From NCBI GenBank assembly GCA_964385405.1, contig CAYLOT010000004.1, positions 50,231 to 114,230 of the forward strand: 64,000 bases of DNA, given 5' to 3'. Below are positions 1 through 8,362 of the stretch, piece by piece. The notes beneath the pieces were generated by a model. The model searched no databases. It was not told where the DNA came from and worked only from the letters and a program-made list of their open reading frames with translations. The first letter of the stretch is position 1. Each line of letters begins with the position of its first letter. Position numbers and translations under genes: made by a program. Origin of the DNA: CAIZGX01 sp964385405 (GTDB lineage Bacteria > Bacteroidota > Bacteroidia > Flavobacteriales_D > Sanyastnellaceae).

Positions 1-1280
1 AACTTTTTGTTCGAAATAGAAAAGATTATGCGTTCATCGTTAACGGTGTAACGCCTATTTCAACCGCGAATAACTACGGAGTTGAATTTCGAAACACAAC
101 AAAGGGAGGAAGTTATTTCGCAGTTACAGCAAGTAACCGACAACTGATTTCACTGAACAGTCTTGCACTCATTAAACCCTTGAGTAGTTTGTTAGGACGC
201 ATTGAATTTCGCACGCCTCAGAGTAAATGGATTCAAATGAATTTGTTCTACGAGACATCGAGTGGTCTTGAAGCGAAGCAAGCCTTCATCTATGCTGAAG
301 TACCAGCTGGACAAGGTGTGTATGTCTGGAATGACTATAACGATAACGGAGTTAAAGAACTTTCGGAATTCGAAGTGGCGGCGTTCGCCTACGAAGCAAA
401 CTATGTTCGCTTGCCTGTTCAAACAACAGAATACCAAAGCATCTACACAACATCATTTACTTCTTCGTTGAACGTGAATCCGCGTCAGTTAAAGAATAAA
501 AATACATTTTTATACAACGCACTTAAATCATGGAGTACGCAGTTAATGAGTCGCGCTGAACGGAAATCAACATTCGGGGGATTGGAACACATTTCGCCTC
601 TGTATGACAATGAAACCTATTTAGTTTCTGCTGGAAATGTTTTACGCGGCACGTTGTTTTATCGCAAGTCGGATCCGAACTTCAGCGCCGATTTCACCAC
701 GCAACAAGTCATGAACAAGGCGTTTCTTCTTTCCGGATTTGAAACACGCATTGAGCAATCTCAAGTTTTGAATTTTAGAAAGTCCATTGAATCGAGCACC
801 CAAGTTTTACTTCAACTGTCTTCGGGAAAGAAAGAGACGTCATCGGATTTCTTAGCAACGCGAAACTTTACTTCCACTTACATTACTGCAACTCCTTCGC
901 TTGCGTTTCAACCTACAAACAATAAGCGATTTGCGTTATTAGGAGAGCTTGCAGTTAGAAGTGGAAACGCAAGCGAATCAACCTTTAACGCGCGAAGTCT
1001 TTCCTTGGGCGCAGACGGGCAAGTGGAAGCCAAGAACGGTCAACTTTTCAAGAGTGAAGTGAAGTACATACGCATTCAGTTTGAAGGCGATGCAACAGGA
1101 CCTGTTGTGTATGACGCGTTAGGCGGATTGCAGGCAGGAAACAATCTTACGCTTGCTTGCGCATGGCGAAAAACAATCAATCAGAATCTACAACTTTCGT
1201 TGAATTACAATGGAAGGAAAAGCGACGGACGTGATATTGTTCACGCCGGAAATATGAGTGTGCGTTTGTTGTTTAACTAA
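1..1280 (+). CDS. Large probable outer-membrane protein, 3' end only
   Basis: The reading frame is open from base 3, so this is the C-terminal part (about 425 residues) of a protein that begins outside the window. The TTG at 180 is not a credible start because the frame continues in coding style upstream of it. The sequence is rich in alternating polar and hydrophobic stretches with many Ser, Thr, Asn, Gln and aromatic residues, as expected for amphipathic beta-strands, and it ends in strand-like segments. A segment reading YVWNDYNDNGVKELSEFE (frame positions about 321-374) resembles an Asp/Asn-rich loop that I associate with large Bacteroidota surface proteins. I cannot name a family with confidence. 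Its stop overlaps the convergent lysS stop by 8 bases. Confidence 0.6.
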   Translation, partial: LFVRNRKDYAFIVNGVTPISTANNYGVEFRNTTKGGSYFAVTASNRQLISLNSLALIKPLSSLLGRIEFRTPQSKWIQMNLFYETSSGLEAKQAFIYAEVPAGQGVYVWNDYNDNGVKELSEFEVAAFAYEANYVRLPVQTTEYQSIYTTSFTSSLNVNPRQLKNKNTFLYNALKSWSTQLMSRAERKSTFGGLEHISPLYDNETYLVSAGNVLRGTLFYRKSDPNFSADFTTQQVMNKAFLLSGFETRIEQSQVLNFRKSIESSTQVLLQLSSGKKETSSDFLATRNFTSTYITATPSLAFQPTNNKRFALLGELAVRSGNASESTFNARSLSLGADGQVEAKNGQLFKSEVKYIRIQFEGDATGPVVYDALGGLQAGNNLTLACAWRKTINQNLQLSLNYNGRKSDGRDIVHAGNMSVRLLFN

Positions 1281-2945
1281 ACCACATCATAATCTCTTCC
1301 AACTGCGCAGCAGGAACATCGAGCTTATTCTTCTTGCGGTATTGATTCAAGTTTTGGTGCAAAACTGTTGGCTTGGTTTCTTTCAATTTATCCAATGAAA
1401 GGAATCCCATGCTTACAATAGCATCTATCCAGTGTGCTTGAATGCCTTTCGCTTCGAAAGACCCTAAGTCTGGACCTTCTTGTTTCTTCTCTGGACGCAT
1501 TTGCGGGAAGAACAACACCTCTTGAATGCTTTCGTTGTTGGTCATCATCATAACCAAACGATCTACACCAATACCCATTCCTGAAGTAGGCGGCATACCG
1601 TATTCCAACGAACGCAAGAAATCGTAGTCAATGAACATGGCTTCATCATCGCCGCGTTCCATAAGGCTTGCTTGCTCTTCGAAGCGTTCGCGTTGATCAA
1701 TAGGGTCATTCAATTCAGAATAGGCGTTCGCCAATTCTTTTCCGTTCACCATTAATTCGAAACGCTCTGTAAGTTCAGGGTTATCGCGGTGACGCTTACA
1801 CAAAGGCGACATCTCTACAGGATAATCTGTAATGAATGTCGGTTGAATGTAATGCTTCTCGCACATCTCACCGAAGAGGGTGTCGATGAGTTTTCCTTTT
1901 CCTAAATTTTCTCCTGCTTCTAAACCTAACTCCAAACACTTCGCACGAAGCTCGTCTTCAGACTTTCCGGTAATATCGAACCCAGTATATTCCTTAATCG
2001 CATCGGTCATTGTAACTCGTGCGAATGGGGCTTTAAAGCTTAATGTTTTTTCTCCGAACTGTACTTCAGNNNNNNNNNNAAATTCATCATCCAGTTGTAG
2101 TCTTTGTAAGCTACATAAATTTCCATCACCGTAAACTCCGGATTGTGCGTACGGTCCATTCCTTCGTTGCGGAAGTTTCTACTGAATTCATAAACGCCGT
2201 CGAATCCGCCTACAATCAAGCGCTTCAAATACAATTCGTTCGCAATGCGCAAGTACATTGGAATGTCGAGCGAGTTGTGATGTGTAATAAACGGACGAGC
2301 TGAAGCTCCTCCGGGAATAGCCTGTAGTACGGGAGTATCAACTTCCAAGTAACCTTGTTCGTTGAAGAAATTTCGCATAGCGTTTACAATCTTTGTGCGT
2401 TTCACGAAAGTGTCTTTCACTTTCGGATTAACAACAAGATCTACATAACGCATGCGGTAACGCAATTCAGGATCGGTGAATGCGTCGTATATTTTTCCGT
2501 CTGCATCTGTCTTCACCACAGGAAGTGGTTTCAATGATTTAGCTAATACTTTTAATCCTGAAACGTGTATAGAAATTTCACCCAACTTGGTGGTGAACAA
2601 GGTACCTTCAACACCAACGAAATCGCCGTAGTGTAGGAGGTGACGAACAACTTCTTGGTAAAGCGTTTTGTCTTCGCCTGGACACAAGGCATCTTGATTG
2701 ATGTACAATTGAATACGTCCGGTTGAATCGAATAGATCTGCGAATCCGGCCTTTCCTTGAATACGCTGATTCATCAAACGTCCGGCAACAACAACCTGTT
2801 TACCCTCTTCGTAATTCGCCTTTATTTCTTCGGCGTTTGAAGTGGTAATAAATTCTTCAGCAGGAAAAGGCTCAATGCCAAGCGCGCGCAATTTTGCGAG
2901 TGCTTCTCTGCGTACAATTTCTTCAGGGGAAAGATTCAAATTCAT
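1273..2945 (-). CDS. lysS: Lysyl-tRNA synthetase (class II), interrupted by an assembly gap
   Basis: Charges tRNA-Lys with lysine in the cytoplasm. The N-terminal half (2945 down to the gap) holds the OB-fold anticodon-binding domain and the start of the class II catalytic core, including a VDLVVNP segment and the motif 2 region around FRNEGMDRTHNPEFT. The C-terminal half has motif 3 (GMGIGVDRLVMM) and a C-terminal extension of about 60 residues after the catalytic core. Ten Ns at 2070-2079 separate the halves, and the two sides lie in different frames. The frame just below the gap reads EVQFGEKTLSFKAPFARVTM, which continues normally into the second half, so this is one gene with an unsized gap rather than a pseudogene. 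Its ATG overlaps the rsmI stop by 4 bases, so it is co-transcribed as the last gene of that unit. Confidence 0.93.
2070..2079. other. Assembly gap (10 N) inside lysS
   Basis: Ten unresolved bases. The lysS frames on either side do not match across exactly 10 bases. By comparison with the usual LysS layout, roughly 15-20 residues seem to be missing here, so the real gap is probably near 50 bases. Confidence 0.95.
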
Positions 2946-3610
2946 GAACGCGAATTTAGCACAATTACGAACTCACCCTTCGGTTCGTGAGTGCTGAAAT
3001 GCGCTAAAAGTTCAACAAGGGTTCCGCGGCGTGTTTCCTCGAATTTCTTCGATATTTCGCGGGAGACAGAGCATTGGCGGTCTTCCCCACAGAATTTTAT
3101 TAACTGTTCCAAGCATTTCACTATGCGGTGTGGAGACTCGTACAAGACAGATGTGAAGGGGTTTTCGGCTATTCGCTTGAGTTGTGTTTCTCTACCTTTT
3201 TTTTGTGGAAGGAACCCTTCAAAAATAAATTTATCGGTTGGAAGTCCACTGTTCACCAGTGCCGGAACGAAGGCCGTTGGACCTGGGAGGCACTCAACGG
3301 GAATGTTGTTTTGAATACAAGCGCGTACCAGTAGAAATCCAGGATCTGAAATACCGGGAGTTCCGGCATCACTGATAAGGGCTACTGATTGTGATTGCTG
3401 AATTCGTTCAATGATGTGATCGAGTTTTTGGTGCTCGTTGTGTTGGTGGAAGGCCACCAATTGCTTTGAAAATTCAAGGTGATGTAATAACCGTACGCTC
3501 ACACGAGTGTCTTCACATAAAATGAAATCACACTCCTTCAGCACGCGAATGGCGCGCAAGGTAAGGTCTTCAAGGTTGCCAACGGGTGTAGGGACTACGA
3601 ATAGCTTCAT
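2942..3610 (-). CDS. rsmI: 16S rRNA (cytidine-1402-2'-O)-methyltransferase RsmI
   Basis: Methylates the 2'-O of C1402 in the 16S rRNA decoding centre using S-adenosylmethionine. The protein opens with VPTPVGNLEDLTLRA, the family's first SAM/tetrapyrrole-methylase motif. CEDTR follows at about residues 33-37, then ALISDAGTPGISDPG near residue 80. At 222 residues it covers the tetrapyrrole-methylase fold but lacks the C-terminal extension of the longer E. coli enzyme. It sits between an acidic unknown protein (4-base overlap upstream) and lysS (4-base overlap downstream), so the three genes are translationally coupled. Confidence 0.95.
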   Translation of the reverse strand: MKLFVVPTPVGNLEDLTLRAIRVLKECDFILCEDTRVSVRLLHHLEFSKQLVAFHQHNEHQKLDHIIERIQQSQSVALISDAGTPGISDPGFLLVRACIQNNIPVECLPGPTAFVPALVNSGLPTDKFIFEGFLPQKKGRETQLKRIAENPFTSVLYESPHRIVKCLEQLIKFCGEDRQCSVSREISKKFEETRRGTLVELLAHFSTHEPKGEFVIVLNSRS

Positions 3611-4380
3611 GCCATATAGCGTCTGTTCACCAAGTCTGTGAAATCTTTCGCAGCCATGGATTCAGGATTCCAGCTGTATTTGTCTCGCAAGGTTTGAAGA
3701 ATACGCATGGCTTCATCGCGATTGGTATTGTTCAGTTTTTCCAAGGTCACTTCGTATTCTTGGTTGTTTCCTTTGAACAGATCTTTACAGAATTGAAAGC
3801 GCTGATTCAATGAAATATTTTTCTTTAAATCGCTAATCGGTGATCCCTCCAATTTTTTCGCAATGCTCGCTTGCTGACTCGCATTTTCTTTGAAGGTATC
3901 ATTCAATGAAACCGGAGGTTTTACTTCACCCTTCGGGGCTTCTTCAGCAGTTACCTCTGTTACTACTCCCATCACAGGTGGCTCAGCAACCGGCTCATCA
4001 TTCGGTATCAATTGAAAAACGATGTCTTCGTCTTCATCCTCTTGCGAAGCATCTGCATCTTCCGCAGGATGTTGCTCCGCAACCTGCTCCACCTCTTTTA
4101 TAGCATCAATCAAGTTCACTTGATTCGCCAATTCGGGCGGAGTTGGAGTGGTATCAATTTTAATGGGTTCTGAAGTTTCCAGAACAGCCTGTAATTTCTC
4201 TGTTGGGGTAACGGTTTCTGAAAATGCTTTGAAACGAAGAACAATGAGTTTTTCGTAGAGTTCACTGCATAGTTCAACAAGATGTTGTGTCTGCTCGGGA
4301 GACATTTTCCCTGAAAGCAGTTCGTTAATGTTGGTGTGAAGTTCTTCTGAAAGCTCTTTCAGTCGCATTGCGTTTTCCAT
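3607..4380 (-). CDS. Conserved acidic protein of unknown function
   Basis: 257 residues with no catalytic motif that I recognise. Residues 1-60 look alpha-helical. Residues about 60-160 are low-complexity and rich in Glu, Asp, Pro and Val, probably a flexible linker. The last 90 residues are a compact helical module with DLKKNISLNQRFQFCKDLF and a final RRYMA. I recall similar C-terminal modules in unnamed Bacteroidota proteins, but cannot give a function. It starts a unit with rsmI and lysS through 4-base overlaps, which suggests a link to translation, by context only. A 15-bp palindrome (4381-4395) touches the start codon, and a TATTTTTG -7 box (reverse of 4397-4404) lies just upstream. Confidence 0.75.
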   Translation of the reverse strand: MENAMRLKELSEELHTNINELLSGKMSPEQTQHLVELCSELYEKLIVLRFKAFSETVTPTEKLQAVLETSEPIKIDTTPTPPELANQVNLIDAIKEVEQVAEQHPAEDADASQEDEDEDIVFQLIPNDEPVAEPPVMGVVTEVTAEEAPKGEVKPPVSLNDTFKENASQQASIAKKLEGSPISDLKKNISLNQRFQFCKDLFKGNNQEYEVTLEKLNNTNRDEAMRILQTLRDKYSWNPESMAAKDFTDLVNRRYMA

Positions 4381-4395
4381 AGTACAAATTGTACT
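4381..4395. promoter_or_regulatory. Palindrome AGTACAAATTGTACT at the start of the 4380 gene
   Basis: Perfect 7-bp arms around one central base. It directly abuts the ATG of the minus-strand gene and lies between that gene and a TATTTTTG -7 box. This is an operator-like position, but arms of this length are expected a few times per 64 kb by chance. Confidence 0.35.
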
Positions 4396-4443
4396 TCAAA
4401 AATAAACTCCCAATGCTTTCCTTTTCAGGAAGTATTGGGAGTT
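4396..4443 (-). terminator. Intrinsic terminator of the TonB/PstS-like/TPR unit
   Basis: Arms 4405-4414 and 4434-4443 (AACTCCCAAT / ATTGGGAGTT) enclose a second imperfect CTTCC/GGAAG stem. On the minus strand the stem is followed by TTTATTTTTG. It lies 45 bases after the TPR gene stop. The T tract also carries the -7 box of the next gene, so terminator and promoter overlap. Confidence 0.75.
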
Positions 4444-4487
4444 ATTAAAAGCGCAAAGTGAACACTTAACGCCTTAGGATGTTCGAA

Positions 4488-6296
4488 TTAGTTTCCTTCA
4501 ATAGCTTCAGTAGATTCTTTTGGAACCTCTGGATAAACAACCAACGGGCAATCGCCAGGAGCTGCAACTAATTCAGCGTCTATGGTTTCTGGAGTTACCA
4601 AAAGTTGATTTGCAATTTTATTGGTTGGATCTAATTGCAATACTTTGTTCCAAGCCGATTTTGAACAGTTGATGTCTCCTGTATTTCCGTAATACAATCC
4701 AAGATATTGATAAGCTTCAGCTAAATTTTTCTTGTTCTTTTCTATTACAGCAGGGTCTTGTCCAACCAAAATAATTCCTTTTTCATAGAATGGCTTTGCC
4801 AAACCTTTAGCAGGGCTGGTTTCGGTTACAGAAGCAAGGTCAATTTTATTCTGACATTTTCCTACCCAGAACCACGCTTCAGGATAACGAACGGCACTTC
4901 TACGGAAGGTTGTGTCGGCAATTACGTATTGTTGTGAGAAATAGTACATCTGTCCTTGAATGAATTGATCTTTAGGATCTGCACCCAACTTCACCATTTT
5001 CTTTTCGTACCAATCTGCTGCTTTGCTATATAGTTTAATGCGAAGGGCTTCATTCTCTTTACCCTTTGAGGCAATAGCCTTGTTCGTGTAGATAGTCGCA
5101 ATTTCATTGTAACCGTCTGTATATTCTGGGAACAACTCAATAGCCTTTTCCAAATAAGCAACTCCAAGGCTGTCTTGACCAAGTCCGATACAGATTTTAC
5201 TATAGTTCACGTAATCCGATACGTCTTGGTTTTTAACTTCTTGTCGAGCGAAATAAATGTCCATGTAGTTCTTCGCATCTGTGTAGTTCTTTAATTCTAA
5301 GAATGAATATCCCAATACGCGATTAAGCGTGTGGTTGTCTGGGTTACAAGGTATAGCTGCAGTAACTTCAGTGATCGCGCGATCGTAGTTTTTGGTTAAG
5401 TAGAAGAAAGATGCATAACGTTGTTGAACGCGGCAAGAATTGTTCAATTCTAAGTATTTCGCGTAAGACGCTATGGCTTCTTCAAATTGTCCACGGTCTT
5501 TTAAAAGTTCAGCCTTTTCGCGGTAAGAAGGAGCGAAGGTTGGATCCGTAGCAATAGCTTCATTGAAAAACTTCAATGCTTCGTCATTGTTTTTTGCACC
5601 GCGATACAATTTTGCTTTTCGGTACAAAGCTGGAACATATTTCGAATCTATTTCCAAGCATTTGTTGTATTCGGTAATGGCCGGAGACTGGTTGTTGATT
5701 TCTTTCACACTAAGATAATCTCCCAATGTTAATCCCAATTGAAGACGAATAGCGGTGTTTTCAATGACTATCTCAGCCAAGGCATCGAGCGCTTGTTTTG
5801 CAGCGCCTAGGTTCTTGGCGTCTTCAGCGATGTTTGCTGCTGCAATAGCAATGTATGTGGTATACTTAAGGTCTTTGGAAGCTTTGTTTTTCTTGTTGTC
5901 TACAATGCCTCTTGCCTTTGCGAAATAAGTGTCGGCTTTTCCGCCGTTACCTTCGCGCATTTCTATTCTACCCAGACCAACATAGTTCAATGGGAAAAGA
6001 GAATCGGCTTTAACACCCGCTAAGAACGCTTCTTTGGCTTCAGCGGTTTTTCCAGCGTCGATGAATTTTCCATCGATAGCCCATTCCAAATAATTGAATC
6101 CATCAACAGCAAATTTCTCCGCACTATATGGTAACGTTTCTAAATCACGCAGTGCTTTTTCATAGCGTTCATTTAAAGTTGATGTGCGAATTGGATCGAA
6201 TACAGGATTCAATACGAGTGGGGCGGATTTCTGTGCTGTGCACGAAAGAAGTAGCACATTAGCTACAAGGAGAAAGAATAGATTCTTCATATTCAT
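4488..6296 (-). CDS. TPR-repeat lipoprotein
   Basis: 602 residues. The N-terminus has a hydrophobic signal and a lipobox (LLLSC, Cys about residue 19), so it is predicted to be lipid-anchored in the envelope. The body is a run of tetratricopeptide repeats, clear around residues 200-300 (YNKCLEIDSKYVPALYRKAK, FNEAIATDPTFAPSYREKA) and again near the C-terminus (AYQYLGLYYGNTGDINCSKS). TPRs form a protein-binding superhelix; the partner is not known. It is last in a minus-strand unit of TonB, a small membrane protein and a PstS-like lipoprotein, 17 bases after the latter. I recall this pairing as recurrent in Bacteroidota, but its role there is not settled. Confidence 0.85.
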   Translation of the reverse strand: MNMKNLFFLLVANVLLLSCTAQKSAPLVLNPVFDPIRTSTLNERYEKALRDLETLPYSAEKFAVDGFNYLEWAIDGKFIDAGKTAEAKEAFLAGVKADSLFPLNYVGLGRIEMREGNGGKADTYFAKARGIVDNKKNKASKDLKYTTYIAIAAANIAEDAKNLGAAKQALDALAEIVIENTAIRLQLGLTLGDYLSVKEINNQSPAITEYNKCLEIDSKYVPALYRKAKLYRGAKNNDEALKFFNEAIATDPTFAPSYREKAELLKDRGQFEEAIASYAKYLELNNSCRVQQRYASFFYLTKNYDRAITEVTAAIPCNPDNHTLNRVLGYSFLELKNYTDAKNYMDIYFARQEVKNQDVSDYVNYSKICIGLGQDSLGVAYLEKAIELFPEYTDGYNEIATIYTNKAIASKGKENEALRIKLYSKAADWYEKKMVKLGADPKDQFIQGQMYYFSQQYVIADTTFRRSAVRYPEAWFWVGKCQNKIDLASVTETSPAKGLAKPFYEKGIILVGQDPAVIEKNKKNLAEAYQYLGLYYGNTGDINCSKSAWNKVLQLDPTNKIANQLLVTPETIDAELVAAPGDCPLVVYPEVPKESTEAIEGN

Positions 6297-6313
6297 GTTT
6301 ACTTATTTCAGGT

Positions 6314-7243
6314 TTAATCTTTAATTCGAATAACTCTTGTTGGCGACGTAGCAGCAACCATGCCCATTTTGTGAATGATGAGCTGGCCCTTCTCTCCATT
6401 GAGGAAAGAAATGAATCCTGTACCCACTGTTCCCTTTAAGCCAGTGCGTATTGCATAGACATCTCGGGTAAACGGATAGCTTTTGTCGAACACGTATGCT
6501 TGGAACGGATATCTCACACGCTCGGGGTGATCGGTTAAGGTGTTGTTTAAAATTCCAACAACATCAATTTTATCTCTGAAAGCCTTGGTAACCTTGTCTT
6601 CGGGATCGGTTATCCAGCTAACAGAAATAATTCCAATGGCACCCGGATTTTCGTGTACATAGTTTATCACAGCAGCAGTGCTGTCCATAGCAAAGAAATT
6701 CGAAGGCATTCCACCGCCATTTAAAAAATTCTCTTGCACATAACGCGCGTTGCACGATCCGTTGTGATCGAAAATAATTCGGATATCTCCATTTTTGTTG
6801 GAAGGATTGATCTGATTCCAGTTGGTTATTTGACCACCCAGAACTTGTTTTGCTTGATCAAGAGTTAATACAGAATCTTGATTGTCCTGATGAATAATAA
6901 GTGCAATAGCGTCGGTAGCAATTTTAACAGACTCAGGCAAACGTTGCTTCGAAGCGAAGAAATCCAATTCCGATTGATTTAGCGGCCGGTTAATAATGGC
7001 AGCCTGAATGCTGTCTGCCAGCAACAATCGAATGATTTCTTCCTCAGTAGAATAGGTAGGTTTAATTTTCGCTTTAGCGTAGACTTGCTCGTATACCGGA
7101 ATTTCCGATTGCATCATCAGGCTGTAGCTTTCGTCAACACCAATTTTCAACTCACCTGAGGAAATACCTGGAGCCGATTGGTCGTAGTTCCCGCAACTCG
7201 CGAACAACACGCCAAACAATGCTATGAAGAAGATTTTTCTCAT
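6314..7243 (-). CDS. PstS-family substrate-binding lipoprotein
   Basis: 309 residues from ATG 7243. The longer in-frame extension to 7387 is rejected because MRKIFFIALFGVLFASCG is a clean lipoprotein signal, with Cys at about residue 17. The body resembles the PBP-like/PstS type 2 periplasmic binding fold: SGELKIGVDESYSLMM, then a domain that ends GTVGTGFISFLNGEKGQ. No pstCAB or other phosphate-uptake genes are nearby. The genes around it are TonB and a TPR lipoprotein, so its job may be linked to TonB-dependent uptake rather than to an ABC importer. Phosphate binding is not shown. Its start codon overlaps the stop of the small membrane protein upstream by 4 bases. Confidence 0.8.
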   Translation of the reverse strand: MRKIFFIALFGVLFASCGNYDQSAPGISSGELKIGVDESYSLMMQSEIPVYEQVYAKAKIKPTYSTEEEIIRLLLADSIQAAIINRPLNQSELDFFASKQRLPESVKIATDAIALIIHQDNQDSVLTLDQAKQVLGGQITNWNQINPSNKNGDIRIIFDHNGSCNARYVQENFLNGGGMPSNFFAMDSTAAVINYVHENPGAIGIISVSWITDPEDKVTKAFRDKIDVVGILNNTLTDHPERVRYPFQAYVFDKSYPFTRDVYAIRTGLKGTVGTGFISFLNGEKGQLIIHKMGMVAATSPTRVIRIKD

Positions 7244-7455
7244 TTTGCGTTTTCCTCTGATTTTAGTTCTTTCCAAGCTATTTGAACTCTTCTTGCTCGC
7301 ATTGCTGCATAAAGGAATAGCACAAGTGCAAACCAATATTTTCTCTGTCCAGGTAAGACTTGGTCTAAAGCGCTGGAGGCCATACAAAAGATGGCCATTC
7401 CAACGAAAACCGAAACCATAATCATCTGGCTAATGAGCAAGGGCTTTTTCAGCAT
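7240..7455 (-). CDS. Small two-helix membrane protein
   Basis: 71 residues from ATG 7455. The frame is open to 7548, but that stretch overlaps the TonB gene and is not membrane-like. Two hydrophobic segments (about residues 6-26 and 34-52) are followed by a charged tail ending in EENAK. The topology suggests a short hairpin in the inner membrane. It lies 11 bases after the TonB stop and overlaps the PstS-like gene by 4 bases, so it is almost certainly co-transcribed. Function unknown; co-translation with TonB and the binding lipoprotein suggests an accessory role in that unit. Confidence 0.65.
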   Translation of the reverse strand: MLKKPLLISQMIMVSVFVGMAIFCMASSALDQVLPGQRKYWFALVLFLYAAMRARRVQIAWKELKSEENAK

Positions 7456-7466
7456 AGGGTGCAAAT

Positions 7467-8267
7467 TTAATCGTTTACCAGTGAAAATTGAATAGGAATA
7501 GTCTGTTTTACAGCTACTGAGGTGTTTCCGCTGCGCCCTGGGATCCAATTCGGCATTTTTTGAATGGCTTTCACCGCAATTTTGTTCAACTCATCGCCAT
7601 TCTCAATGCCACGTTCTACCGACACACGAGAGATACTTCCGTCTTCTTCAATTACGAACGAAACGTAGACTGTTCCTTCGATTCCGAGGCTTTTCATTCT
7701 TTCAGGATAGTAAATGTTGTCTTGAAGAAAAGCGTACAACTCAGAGACTCCGCCAGGAAATTCGGGCATGAATTGAGCGAATGTTTTGAAATTGTTATTT
7801 TTTTTCTTTTTTACAGTTGTTGTGTCAACAGCGAAGTTTGGTTCCTCAGGGAAACCAAAGAAATCGTCGTCGTCTCCACCGAAGCCAACCCCACCAAAAC
7901 GAGAGAACACATTTGTTTTTTTAGGAGTTTGATCTACAACATTAATAGTTCGGTTCTCAGACCCACCGCCTTGTTTCTTTTGAACGAGCGATTGCTTTTT
8001 AGCTTCTTTTTTAGGTTGAATTTTTATTTCATCTAAACGAACGGTAGCCAACTGAGTCATTTGTACCTCAGGGGCTTTCTTCTCAATGGCTTTATTGGTT
8101 AGGGTTAATGCGAACAGAAATCCTGAAACCAAAAAAATGCCAATGGAAGTAGATAGTAATGTGCGGCGGCCATAGTTTTTTCGAAGCACATAAGCTCCAT
8201 ACATTTTGTTGCGGGTTTCAAACACTACCTCATCGAGGGTTTTGAAAAGGTTGCGAGTCGTTTTCAT
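7467..8267 (-). CDS. TonB-family energy transducer
   Basis: Links inner-membrane proton motive force to outer-membrane receptors. Start chosen at ATG 8267 (MKTTRNLFKTLDEVVF), which gives a short cytoplasmic N-terminus, one membrane anchor (about residues 40-58) and room for divergent promoters. ATG 8339 is an alternative that would leave only 23 bases to the divergent esterase gene. After the anchor comes a basic linker (QPKKEAKKQSLVQKK), then the Gly/Asp-rich stretch GGVGFGGDDDDFFGFPEEP, then a TonB C-terminal domain with FPGGVSELYAFL, YYPERMKSLGIEGTVYVSF and a final IPIQFSL. ExbB and ExbD, often next to TonB in this phylum, are not present. First gene of a four-gene unit. Confidence 0.9.
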   Translation of the reverse strand: MKTTRNLFKTLDEVVFETRNKMYGAYVLRKNYGRRTLLSTSIGIFLVSGFLFALTLTNKAIEKKAPEVQMTQLATVRLDEIKIQPKKEAKKQSLVQKKQGGGSENRTINVVDQTPKKTNVFSRFGGVGFGGDDDDFFGFPEEPNFAVDTTTVKKKKNNNFKTFAQFMPEFPGGVSELYAFLQDNIYYPERMKSLGIEGTVYVSFVIEEDGSISRVSVERGIENGDELNKIAVKAIQKMPNWIPGRSGNTSVAVKQTIPIQFSLVND

Positions 8268-8362
8268 AACGGTTGTTTTCTTTTTCAAACGAGTTATTGC
8301 TTCGCTATGGTCTGTTGACGGACTATCTTTGATATTCATTTCCAACTATAAATTTCCTTTCT

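Noticed and set aside
6314..7243. High-affinity phosphate uptake operon
   Set aside because: Only the PstS-like protein is present; no pstC, pstA, pstB or phoU nearby.
7244..7387. 48-codon N-terminal extension of the PstS-like protein
   Set aside because: It overlaps the small membrane protein and would bury a clear lipoprotein signal peptide.
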